A DNA stretch of 15,635 bases. It comes from SP202 sp036339395. Lineage in GTDB: Bacteria; Planctomycetota; Phycisphaerae; Phycisphaerales; SM1A02. Below, piece by piece: positions 1 to 6,779 of this stretch. Position numbers and translations under genes: made by a program. Numbering within the stretch: the stretch's first letter is position 1; the number at the start of each line of letters is the position of its first letter. The notes beneath the pieces are model-generated. The model saw only the letters and a program-made list of their open reading frames with translations, ran no database searches and was not told where the DNA came from. The stretch covers positions 1 through 15,635 of the forward strand of contig JAYZBD010000034.1 in NCBI GenBank assembly GCA_036339395.1, given 5' to 3'.

Positions 1-1656
1 GAGCTTGCCCTGCTGTCGATCAAGTTCCCCGGGATCAACACGGATACCGTTCCATTCCATGTCAGCCAGGACGGGCACGAGCGGCATCTCGAGCTGATCG
101 AAGAGAACCTGGAGATCGCCTTCCTGGAGATCGACCTTCAAACGCTCGTACAGTCGCCACGTGATGTCCGCATCCTCCGCGGCGTAGATCGTGGCATCAT
201 CCAATGCCAACGTGTCGAACGTCCTGCGTTTCTTCCCCCTTCCCAGCAACGAGGAAAGTGGAATGCACTGAATGTCGAGCAGGGAGGATGCCAATGCGTC
301 CATGCCGTGACTTGACCGGGAGGAATCCGTGATGAAACTCGCGATCATGGTGTCGAAGCAGGGACCCTGCACTGCAACACCGGCCTGTCGCATGATGTTC
401 ATGTCGAACTTCAGGTTCTGCGCCACCTTCAGAATGCCTTCGTCTTCCAGCAGTGGACCGATCAGTGCCAACGCGGAATCCCTGTCCAGGTGCGATCCGG
501 GTTCCGGGGAGAGCACAGGGACATACCAAGCCTCCCCCTCCGTGCAGGCAAGCGAAACGCCACAGAGGTCGACCTGCCTCGGATCCAAACCGGTTGTTTC
601 CGTATCGAATGCGAAGGCACCTGATTCGCGAAGTCGATCAACCACCCTGGCAAGCTCCTCCTCCGTGCGGACGCAGTGGTAGATCGCACCCGGATCACCC
701 GGCTGCAGTGTCTCGGGTTCTGCTCCGAAGAGCCCCCCTTCAAGAGGAGGCAGGTCCTGGTCCTCCTGCCCGTCAACAAGGTCACGTACATCGGATTGAA
801 ACCGGTTGAATCCAAGTTCCTGGAAGAAGGCCGCCATGCGATCGATGGGAAACCCGGCGGTATCGACCGAGGCCTGCTCAAGGGAGAAGTCCAGCTCGAT
901 GTCACTTCGCAACTGGACCAGTTCCCTGTTCAAGGGCATCCGATCCTGCGCCCCGACGAGGTTCTCGTGCCGCTTTCCCTTGATCTGGTCGATCTGGGCG
1001 TAGATGCCATCAATGCTGCCATACTCGAGTACCAGTTTCGCGGCGGTCTTGGGGCCGATTCCCGGGACCCCGGGGATGTTGTCCGAGCTGTCACCCATCA
1101 GGGAGAGGATGTCGACCACGTGTGAAGGCTCGACACCCTCCGTCTTGAACACATCTTCTGCTGTCACGGAGGTGTCCTTGTGGATATCAAAGAGTTCCAC
1201 GCCAGCCCGCAGGACCTGCGTCAGGTCCTTGTCACGTGACAGGATTCGAACCTGGACATCGGGTGACTCCACCTCCAGCCGCTTGACGAGTGAGGCGATC
1301 ACGTCGTCGGCCTCCATTCGCTCCACGCCCAGCACGGGTACGTTCATCAGGTCGAGGAGTTCAAGGCAGCGCGTCACCTGCGGCGGCAGGTCCTCGGGCG
1401 TCTTGTCACGATTGGCCTTGTAGTCGGGATAGAGTTCGCTTCGGAAGGTCCCGCGATCACCACTGACATCGAGAGCGACCGCGATGTAGTCGGGATCGTA
1501 GTCACGAAGAAGCTTGATCATCATGGCCGTGAATCCGTAGACGAGATTCGTCGGCTCCCTGGTCACCGGCGAGTTCATCTCCGTACGGATCGCGTGGTAG
1601 GCCCTGAAGAACTGGGCGTAGCCGTCGATCAGGTACAGCGTCCGATTGGATCCCAT
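1..1656 (-). CDS. polA: DNA polymerase I, N-terminal 552 residues (3' end beyond window)
   Basis: Repair and Okazaki-fragment polymerase; the part present is the 5' nuclease and the 3'-5' exonuclease, and the polymerase domain lies outside the window. Reading from the ATG at 1656 the frame stays open to base 1. The 5' nuclease covers about residues 1-290, with LIDGYAQFFRAY near the start, MEADDVI (114-120), LSRDKDL (139-145) and the helix-hairpin-helix GDSSDNIPGVPGIGPKTA (188-205). The proofreading domain runs from about 325 to 510. Its DEDDy residues look intact: D351 and E353 in FDTETTGLD, D418 in NLKFDMN, and Y491/D495 in YAAED. Many bacterial PolA proteins have lost these, so this one is probably proofreading-competent. 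The start follows the stop of the upstream glmU-like gene by 9 bases, and a GAGGGA ribosome-binding site overlaps that stop, so it is probably translationally coupled as the last or late gene of the mre operon. Confidence 0.97.
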   Translation of the reverse strand, partial: MGSNRTLYLIDGYAQFFRAYHAIRTEMNSPVTREPTNLVYGFTAMMIKLLRDYDPDYIAVALDVSGDRGTFRSELYPDYKANRDKTPEDLPPQVTRCLELLDLMNVPVLGVERMEADDVIASLVKRLEVESPDVQVRILSRDKDLTQVLRAGVELFDIHKDTSVTAEDVFKTEGVEPSHVVDILSLMGDSSDNIPGVPGIGPKTAAKLVLEYGSIDGIYAQIDQIKGKRHENLVGAQDRMPLNRELVQLRSDIELDFSLEQASVDTAGFPIDRMAAFFQELGFNRFQSDVRDLVDGQEDQDLPPLEGGLFGAEPETLQPGDPGAIYHCVRTEEELARVVDRLRESGAFAFDTETTGLDPRQVDLCGVSLACTEGEAWYVPVLSPEPGSHLDRDSALALIGPLLEDEGILKVAQNLKFDMNIMRQAGVAVQGPCFDTMIASFITDSSRSSHGMDALASSLLDIQCIPLSSLLGRGKKRRTFDTLALDDATIYAAEDADITWRLYERLKVDLQEGDLQVLFDQLEMPLVPVLADMEWNGIRVDPGELDRQQGKL

Positions 1657-1665
1657 GGCAATCCC

Positions 1666-2871
1666 TCAGCCTGATCGCCGGCTTGTTGCAGCCTCGGCAA
1701 GACGAACGAGTGCAGCTTCCTCACCGGGACCAAGCGTGCACTCACGACGAGCCATCACGGTTCGGGCAACGTCGAGGAACTTGTCGGTTCGAAACGTGGA
1801 TGTCCCCCGGTCCGTCAACCAGCTGAATGCATCCACGGTCGTCGGGGGGGGCGATGTCGAGGCGACCATGCTGCCCGTGCCGAGTACGCTGCCCGTCATG
1901 ATGCGTGTCCCGATCGCTGTCTTGACATGGTCGCCGATGATGCAGCCCATGAATATCCGCCCCGTGCGTGAAGACTGGCCCTCGGGCGCAAGGCGCATGA
2001 TCACTTCCGAGTAGGTATTGAGCAGGTTCGAGTTGTTCGTGCCTGCCCCGAGATTGACCCATCGGCCAAGGATGCTGTCGCCAAGGTGTCCCTCGTGTGC
2101 CTTGTTCGAATATCCCTGGAAGATCGAGCCCCCCACCTCACCACCAACCCTGCACCCGGGTCCAATCACCGTTCGTGGTTTCAAGACCGCTCCATCCATG
2201 ATCGTGCTGTCAAGACCGACGTAGCAGGGGCCGCAGAGCACGGCATTGCACCGGATCGTTGCGCCATCGTTGATGACAACGGGCCCGGCCGAGGTATCGG
2301 CCGCGACACCGGGAAGAACCGTAGCACCGGGATGAAGATGAACGCCATGGGCACCATGGACACTCACCTGGTCCTCCGACATGGTTGGAATGCCAAGTGA
2401 AGGCAGATCATCCGCCAGGGCGGCCTCGAGATGATCGAGGATGTCCCATGGAGCGTTGTAGAGGGTTGTCTCGACACTGCTCGTCACCGTGGAATCGGGC
2501 AGCGTGCCCGATTCGAGGAAGGACTCGGTGTCGGCGGCATGCATGTGCGCCATGACGACGGCGCCTGTCGACTGGTCAAGGAGTGCTTCCCCCGGTCCCG
2601 GCACGGGCAGCTCCTCCAGGGCGGACCACCTTCCGTTGACACAGAGGTGTGATTCCCCCGCTGGAAGTTCATTGACCGGGATGGCCTCGTGTTCCCTCAG
2701 GACATCTGCAAGTGCCTCATGGACCCACTGGGCAACAGCATCTCCACCAAGGCGGCGAGATTGCCTCTGGCTGGTGAGTTGGGCACCGGTTCGCAACCGT
2801 GATGGCGGCCTGAGGTCCGTCAGTGGACCGAACAGGCCAAGGTTGTCGTCAAAGATGATGAAATCTGTCAT
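1666..2871 (-). CDS. GlmU-like sugar nucleotidyltransferase / acyltransferase (NTP_transf_4 type)
   Basis: 401 residues from the ATG at 2871. The N-terminus (IIFDDN, PLTDLRPPSRLRTGA, residues 4-30) matches the divergent nucleotidyltransferase family that lacks the usual GxGTRM loop of GlmU and is best known from Bacteroidetes-type GlmU proteins. The second half (about 175-335) is a left-handed beta-helix of hexapeptide repeats. It contains YSNKAHEGHLGDS (254-266) and NLGAGTNNSN (273-282), typical of that family's acetyltransferase half. Probable role: making a UDP- or other NDP-activated N-acetyl amino sugar for envelope precursors. The substrate is inferred and could be a different sugar. 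It sits 31 bases after mreD and 9 before polA. An upstream ATG at 2928 and a GTG at 2880 are in frame, and no start has a clear ribosome-binding site. I chose 2871 because the conserved motif begins immediately after it. A run of eight C falls at Pro341-343. Confidence 0.82.
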   Translation of the reverse strand: MTDFIIFDDNLGLFGPLTDLRPPSRLRTGAQLTSQRQSRRLGGDAVAQWVHEALADVLREHEAIPVNELPAGESHLCVNGRWSALEELPVPGPGEALLDQSTGAVVMAHMHAADTESFLESGTLPDSTVTSSVETTLYNAPWDILDHLEAALADDLPSLGIPTMSEDQVSVHGAHGVHLHPGATVLPGVAADTSAGPVVINDGATIRCNAVLCGPCYVGLDSTIMDGAVLKPRTVIGPGCRVGGEVGGSIFQGYSNKAHEGHLGDSILGRWVNLGAGTNNSNLLNTYSEVIMRLAPEGQSSRTGRIFMGCIIGDHVKTAIGTRIMTGSVLGTGSMVASTSPPPTTVDAFSWLTDRGTSTFRTDKFLDVARTVMARRECTLGPGEEAALVRLAEAATSRRSG

Positions 2872-2902
2872 CAGTGTCACGCTCGTACCAATGGTAGGCC
2901 CT

Positions 2903-3469
2903 TCAGGCTGTTCGGCGGCCGACACCATAATCGAAACGCCACAGTGGCATCGTCTGGAACAGGACCCATCCTGCTGGAATCGCAAGCAGTCCGGAATAGA
3001 GCGCGTCACCGAATGAATGACCCAGTTCACCAAGGCCGAATGGGACAACAGCCCCACCCGTGAATGGAAGCCAGAAACGGATGATGCCCGTGAGAACCGT
3101 TGCAAGGCCTGTACTCAGGACACAGGCGAACGTACAGGCACTCAGGGTGAGCACTCGATGCCGGAAGACCATGGATCGGATCGTCAGGATGACCGAGGCG
3201 CCGAATACGTATCCAAGCGCATGGGGACCGATGATGTAGATCGCCTCGGCACCTTCGGCGGAACCCGGAGAAAGATCCGCCAGAACCCCGATGACCCAGG
3301 CACCCCAGAGCACGTGATCCGCACGACCATGGAGGGCCGTGTAGGCAACGAGTACTGCCGCAAAGCTCGGCGTAAGAAAGTCGAGCGTTCGCAGTGTCAT
3401 CGCACTTGCAAGCCCGAGGTCAAGGGCCGTTGCCAGCAATGCCGCGATCATGAAGACCAGCCACCTCAT
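2903..3469 (-). CDS. mreD: Rod shape-determining protein MreD
   Basis: 188 residues, almost wholly hydrophobic. About five or six membrane segments are visible, beginning at residue 4 and ending near 175, with a short basic tail. This is the expected pattern for the integral-membrane subunit of the elongasome, a little longer than the usual 160-170. MreD works with MreC in the inner membrane to link cytoplasmic MreB to the peptidoglycan synthases. Sequence conservation in MreD is low, so the assignment rests mainly on size, topology and position. The ATG overlaps the mreC stop as ATGA (3466-3469), the classic coupled arrangement. Confidence 0.85.
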   Translation of the reverse strand: MRWLVFMIAALLATALDLGLASAMTLRTLDFLTPSFAAVLVAYTALHGRADHVLWGAWVIGVLADLSPGSAEGAEAIYIIGPHALGYVFGASVILTIRSMVFRHRVLTLSACTFACVLSTGLATVLTGIIRFWLPFTGGAVVPFGLGELGHSFGDALYSGLLAIPAGWVLFQTMPLWRFDYGVGRRTA

Positions 3470-4371
3470 GGCTTCAACTCCCCGGTCAAGGTCATCGGGT
3501 CCTCATCACTCGCCAGAAGAATGATTTCAGGCAACTGGTGCAACTGGATCCTCGGGCGAACGATCACGAGATCACGCAAGGGAGCTTCGTCGATCTGCTC
3601 GACGGACTCGATGACCCCGACTCCCAGCGCCTGGGCCCAAGGGGGCCACTCCGAGTCGGCAAGTACGACCTGGGAACCGGGCAATGTTCCATGGCGATGG
3701 TCAACCTCTCCAGCGAAGCTGCCGTCACCAAGGGGATTCAGAAGCATCCTGGGAGGGGCAAGTCCGGCTTCCTCCTGTCCGGGAATGAGCACTGCAACCT
3801 GGAACGGGCCGGTATCGAGATGGGCCAGTGGCAGGATGGTCACCCTGAAGGAGGAACGGCTGGCAACACGGCCGACGAGGTATTCATGTCGCCAGATGGC
3901 TACATCTCCGACATTGACACGCTCATCGATCTGTGGTGTTACTTCCACCTCGACAGGCGAGACGACATCGCCCGGGTCACGAGCTGTTACATCCGTTGGA
4001 AGAATCAGGGGTGGCCGCGGACCCTGCAACATCCTGTCTGGAAGTCCCTGCAGCAGTCCCAGTTGGGCTGACAAGTCCTGGGTTCGAAGTTGCAGTGCAT
4101 GGTACAGTCGCTTGAACCGGTCTCGCTCATCCTCAAGAACGATCATCCGTTCCCTGAGATCCGATTCGTTCATCCCATCAACAGCATCGACTGGACGAAG
4201 CCAACCGGCAAGGCGATTGCCTGCATGAGCAACCGGCGTGATCGGAAGCCTGACGATATCAGACAGATCGCGTGTCCATGCCAACCAGTTCGTTGGCAGG
4301 ATCGCCAAGACCCCCGTCAGGATCAATACGATTGAAAAGAACGAATTGGAGCGTTCCGTGACGCGGAACAT
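3466..4371 (-). CDS. mreC: Rod shape-determining protein MreC
   Basis: 301 residues from the ATG at 4371, which is preceded by a good GGAAGGGAG ribosome-binding site 49 bases after the mreB stop. The open frame continues upstream to 4503, but that part overlaps mreB and is not plausible. A cytoplasmic stub MFRVTERSN is followed by one membrane segment (about 10-30), a coiled coil (about 65-107, with LRERMIVLEDERDRF) and a periplasmic beta-rich region (about 130-295). The beta-rich region contains IDERVNVGDVAI and YLVGRVASRSSF, the pattern of MreC beta-barrels. MreC forms the periplasmic scaffold of the elongasome and activates PBP2/RodA, which are not in this window. It ends by overlapping mreD by four bases. 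Confidence 0.92.
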   Translation of the reverse strand: MFRVTERSNSFFSIVLILTGVLAILPTNWLAWTRDLSDIVRLPITPVAHAGNRLAGWLRPVDAVDGMNESDLRERMIVLEDERDRFKRLYHALQLRTQDLSAQLGLLQGLPDRMLQGPRPPLILPTDVTARDPGDVVSPVEVEVTPQIDERVNVGDVAIWRHEYLVGRVASRSSFRVTILPLAHLDTGPFQVAVLIPGQEEAGLAPPRMLLNPLGDGSFAGEVDHRHGTLPGSQVVLADSEWPPWAQALGVGVIESVEQIDEAPLRDLVIVRPRIQLHQLPEIILLASDEDPMTLTGELKP

Positions 4372-4420
4372 GCACGCTCCCTTCCCAGTGCCCGAAAGGG
4401 GTCTGGACGGACTCGATGAA

Positions 4421-5473
4421 TCAGAGATCGTCCATGTCTGAATCCATGGTCGCCTTCCATTCCTCGAGGTTGTCGAGATAGATGCTCGTACCGCGCGCAA
4501 CACACGTCAGTGGGTCATCTGCGATCTCGACATCGAGACCGGTATCCTGCTTGATGACGACGTCGAGGCCGCGAAGCAGCGCCCCCCCGCCAACGAGCGT
4601 GATCCCGTTGTCCACCAGGTCGGCTGCCAACTCGGGTTCAGCCCGTTCGAGGGTCCGTTTGACCGCTGCAACGATGGATTTCACGGGCCCCTGGAGCGCA
4701 CCCCTGATTTCCTTGCTTGTGACCTCGAGCTTGCGAGGAAGGCCGGTCGTATTGTCACGACCACGAACATCGTGCTTGACATCATCACCCACCTTCGCGG
4801 CGGATCCGATCTCGATCTTGATTCGCTCCGCCGTCTGCTCGCCGATCGTGAGGTTGTAGGTCTTCTTCATGTGCTGAATGATGGCTTCATCGAAGTCATC
4901 CCCTGCAACACGAACCGATTCACATGTTGCAATATCGGCAAGTGACATGATCGCCACCTCGGTCGTCCCTCCACCGATATCAACCACCATCGAAGCCGTT
5001 GGCTCGACGATCGGCATGCCTGCACCGATTCCTGCAGCCATCGGTTCCTCGACGAGGTACACGCGACGTGCACCGGCTCGCTCCGCGGAATCAAGAACCG
5101 CCCTCTTCTCCACGGTCGTAATACCCGATGGAACGGCAATGACGACCCGGGGGCTGATGAGCCGTGAACGGCCTGTTGCCTTTCGGATGAAGTAACTCAG
5201 CATCGCCTCGGTGATTTCGAAGTCTGAAATCACTCCGTCCTTCAATGGACGAATCGCGCTGATCGAACCCGGAGTCTTTCCAAGCATCTCCTTGGCTTCC
5301 CAGCCAACGGCATTGCCGTTGTTGAGGACCCGATTCGTGCCGCGCTTGACGGCAACAACGGATGGTTCGTTGAGAATGATTCCCTCGCCACGAACGCTGA
5401 CCAAGGTATTGCAGGTACCCAGGTCAATGCCCATGTCGACGCTGAACCAACCGAGAATAGTGTCGAGGAACAC
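4421..5473 (-). CDS. mreB: Rod shape-determining actin homologue MreB (GTG start)
   Basis: 350 residues with all the actin-fold nucleotide motifs. Phosphate-1 is GIDLGTCNTLV (residues 16 onward), phosphate-2 is VVDIGGGTTEVAI (163-175), and the adenosine motif is GITLVGGGALLRG (290-302). AVPSGITTVEKRAV and EEPMAAGIGAGMP are also present. MreB filaments on the inner membrane guide lateral cell-wall synthesis. The GTG at 5473 gives an N-terminus VFLDTILGWFSVDMGIDLG that lines up with the amphipathic start of other MreB proteins. A strong AGGAGG lies 9 bases upstream of it. The longer frame to 5545 would run through a probable promoter and is rejected. The C-terminus ends in an acidic tail (DSDMDDL). 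It heads the mreBCD block and also has an upstream promoter of its own. Confidence 0.97.
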   Translation of the reverse strand: MFLDTILGWFSVDMGIDLGTCNTLVSVRGEGIILNEPSVVAVKRGTNRVLNNGNAVGWEAKEMLGKTPGSISAIRPLKDGVISDFEITEAMLSYFIRKATGRSRLISPRVVIAVPSGITTVEKRAVLDSAERAGARRVYLVEEPMAAGIGAGMPIVEPTASMVVDIGGGTTEVAIMSLADIATCESVRVAGDDFDEAIIQHMKKTYNLTIGEQTAERIKIEIGSAAKVGDDVKHDVRGRDNTTGLPRKLEVTSKEIRGALQGPVKSIVAAVKRTLERAEPELAADLVDNGITLVGGGALLRGLDVVIKQDTGLDVEIADDPLTCVARGTSIYLDNLEEWKATMDSDMDDL

Positions 5474-5512
5474 GCGGTTCGCCCTCCTGGCGCCTCGTTC
5501 AGGCGTGCAGTC

Positions 5513-5542
5513 ATCATACGACAACCAACACGGCGGTGTCGA
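5513..5542 (-). promoter_or_regulatory. Probable sigma70-type promoter of mreB
   Basis: On the minus strand, TCGACA (5537-5542) is separated by 18 bases from TATGAT (5513-5518); each hexamer has five of six consensus bases. The predicted start of transcription is about 5506, giving a leader of about 33 bases that contains the AGGAGG ribosome-binding site of mreB. It lies in the 99-base gap between the 61-residue protein gene and mreB. The promoter is predicted from sequence only. Confidence 0.6.
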
Positions 5543-5546
5543 CACC
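5535..5546. promoter_or_regulatory. Perfect 12-base palindrome over the mreB -35 box (possible operator)
   Basis: GGTGTCGACACC is fully self-complementary and covers the whole TCGACA -35 element of the mreB promoter. A symmetrical site in this position would suit a dimeric repressor that excludes RNA polymerase. The binding protein is unknown, and a chance palindrome cannot be excluded. Confidence 0.35.
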
Positions 5547-5572
5547 TCCGAAAGAAATCAATTCGATGTGGA

Positions 5573-5758
5573 TCAGTTGGAGCCGAGGATCTTGAACATC
5601 TCTCCGGCGGCATTCTGCCCCTCTGCGGAGAACTCGATGTTGTGGAAGACCATGAAGAGGCAACCTGCAAGGAGAAGCAGGGCGGCGACCCCGGAGAGCC
5701 CTGTATAGACATTCAGGCCTCCACCCTCACGAACGGCTGGTGAGTTGAATCGGCTCAT
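5573..5758 (-). CDS. 61-residue single-pass membrane protein of the mre operon
   Basis: I do not recognise a family. The protein has a short polar N-terminus (MSRFNSPAVREGGG), one membrane segment (about residues 19-39, including GVAALLLLAGCLFMVF) and a 20-residue polar tail ending FKILGSN. The ATG at 5758 follows the stop of the coiled-coil protein gene by three bases, and the AGGA of that gene's end can serve as ribosome-binding site. The tight spacing argues that it is a real, translated gene. The gene order suggests a small accessory factor of the coiled-coil protein or of the Mre complex; that function is inferred from position only. A lone cysteine (C33) is followed by no lipobox-type cleavage context at the N-terminus. 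Confidence 0.72.
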   Translation of the reverse strand: MSRFNSPAVREGGGLNVYTGLSGVAALLLLAGCLFMVFHNIEFSAEGQNAAGEMFKILGSN

Positions 5759-5761
5759 GGC

Positions 5762-6652
5762 TCAATCCTGCCCCATGAGGGCATAGGCACGATGACCCAC
5801 CCGGGCGAGTCCTCGCTCGGGGTTCTCCAGGGTGAGAATTCCAGTCGAGCGATTGATATCGACACTGATGATTCGGAGTTTCCCGATGAAGGTGCCATCC
5901 TGGCCGATGGTCAGGATCCAACCCTCCTTGACACCATCACGTGTACCCGCATCGATTTCGACGAGGGTCTGGTCTTCACTGCGGCTGATATCGAGAATCG
6001 TCGACTCGAGATTGCGGTCAGGAGCAAGTCCCTCGTCCAGCGTCATGCCCGTGTCATCAAGCGCACCGAAGCGAGCCACGTATTCGGAAATCCTCTGCAT
6101 CGCGGTCATCTGCTGGTCACGTACTTCCTTGAGTTCCTCTTCGAGCTTTCGGCGAGCTGCAAGTGCAACCTGCAACTGGCTGTCACGTTCGCGGAGCGCA
6201 TCGTCAAGTTCAAGTTTCTCACGCTCGGCAGAAATGGCTCGTCCTCGCAGTTTCTGAAGATCCTCGACGAGTACACGATTGAGATCGCTGTTCGTCTGGA
6301 GGCTCTTGAGCATGGTTCGGCTGGTTGCACCGTGCTCGGAAATAGCGAGGTTGGCAGTCAGAAGTTGCGACTCGATCTCGAGACGCATCTTCTCGCAGGC
6401 AGCGACATTCGACTGCAACTCGGACAGTCGCTGGCTGTAGGCCTGCAACTCCTGGTTCAGTCGAGCCTGCTCACCCTGGTGAGACTGTCGCTCGTCCTGC
6501 AACTGTGAAGCAACAAGTCGATGGGAAGCATCAAGATCGATGGATCGGGTCTTCCAATACTCCTGGTTCTTCGCGGAAACCACGACCAGGGGAACCATGA
6601 AAATGGCCAGCATTGTGACCAGGACGATGAAGATCTTCGTGAGAATATGCAC
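5762..6652 (-). CDS. Membrane-anchored coiled-coil protein with MreC-like C-terminal domain
   Basis: 296 residues from a GTG at 6652, with GAGG seven bases upstream. Three parts are visible: one N-terminal membrane anchor (about 5-27); a long coiled coil (about 40-195, rich in E/Q/L/R heptads such as AEREKLELDDALRERDSQLQ); and a beta-rich C-terminal domain (about 212-292). The last contains VEIDAGTRDGVKEGWILTI and GTFIGKLRIISVD. That membrane anchor/coiled coil/beta domain plan, and the DGVKEGW...GKL pattern, resemble MreC. It would place the C-terminal domain in the periplasm. It is the first gene after a strong promoter and is followed at three bases by a 61-residue membrane protein, then mreB. 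I infer an additional MreC-like or elongasome scaffold protein. No named family is recognised with certainty. Confidence 0.75.
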   Translation of the reverse strand: MHILTKIFIVLVTMLAIFMVPLVVVSAKNQEYWKTRSIDLDASHRLVASQLQDERQSHQGEQARLNQELQAYSQRLSELQSNVAACEKMRLEIESQLLTANLAISEHGATSRTMLKSLQTNSDLNRVLVEDLQKLRGRAISAEREKLELDDALRERDSQLQVALAARRKLEEELKEVRDQQMTAMQRISEYVARFGALDDTGMTLDEGLAPDRNLESTILDISRSEDQTLVEIDAGTRDGVKEGWILTIGQDGTFIGKLRIISVDINRSTGILTLENPERGLARVGHRAYALMGQD

Positions 6653-6751
6653 GATCCAGCCTCGTATTGCAGGATGCCTGATTGCGTTCGGTCTGAACTC
6701 TTCCTGACCCCCCGAACCTGGGGACGTTCACTGCCAATCAGCGAAACGATC

Positions 6752-6779
6752 GTTATAGCCCTTCAAGCAGGCGTGTCAA
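6752..6779 (-). promoter_or_regulatory. Strong sigma70-type promoter of the mre operon
   Basis: TTGACA (6774-6779, perfect) is spaced 16 bases from TATAAC (6752-6757, five of six) on the minus strand. The predicted start is near 6745, about 93 bases before the GTG of the coiled-coil protein gene. The -35 box contains the TGA stop codon (6776-6778) of the upstream HEAT-repeat gene, so there is no room for a terminator between the two transcription units and read-through is likely. Confidence 0.75.

Noticed and set aside
2872..3105. Longer N-terminus for the GlmU-like protein (starts at 2928 or 3105).
   Set aside because: The extension overlaps mreD, is not hydrophobic or conserved-looking, and the family's N-terminal motif begins right after the ATG at 2871.
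3017..4228. A 403-codon open frame on the plus strand.
   Set aside because: It lies antisense to mreC and mreD, whose products are recognisable. Its translation is low-complexity, Arg/Ser/Thr-rich, with no domain or ribosome-binding site. Long antisense frames are expected at this GC content.
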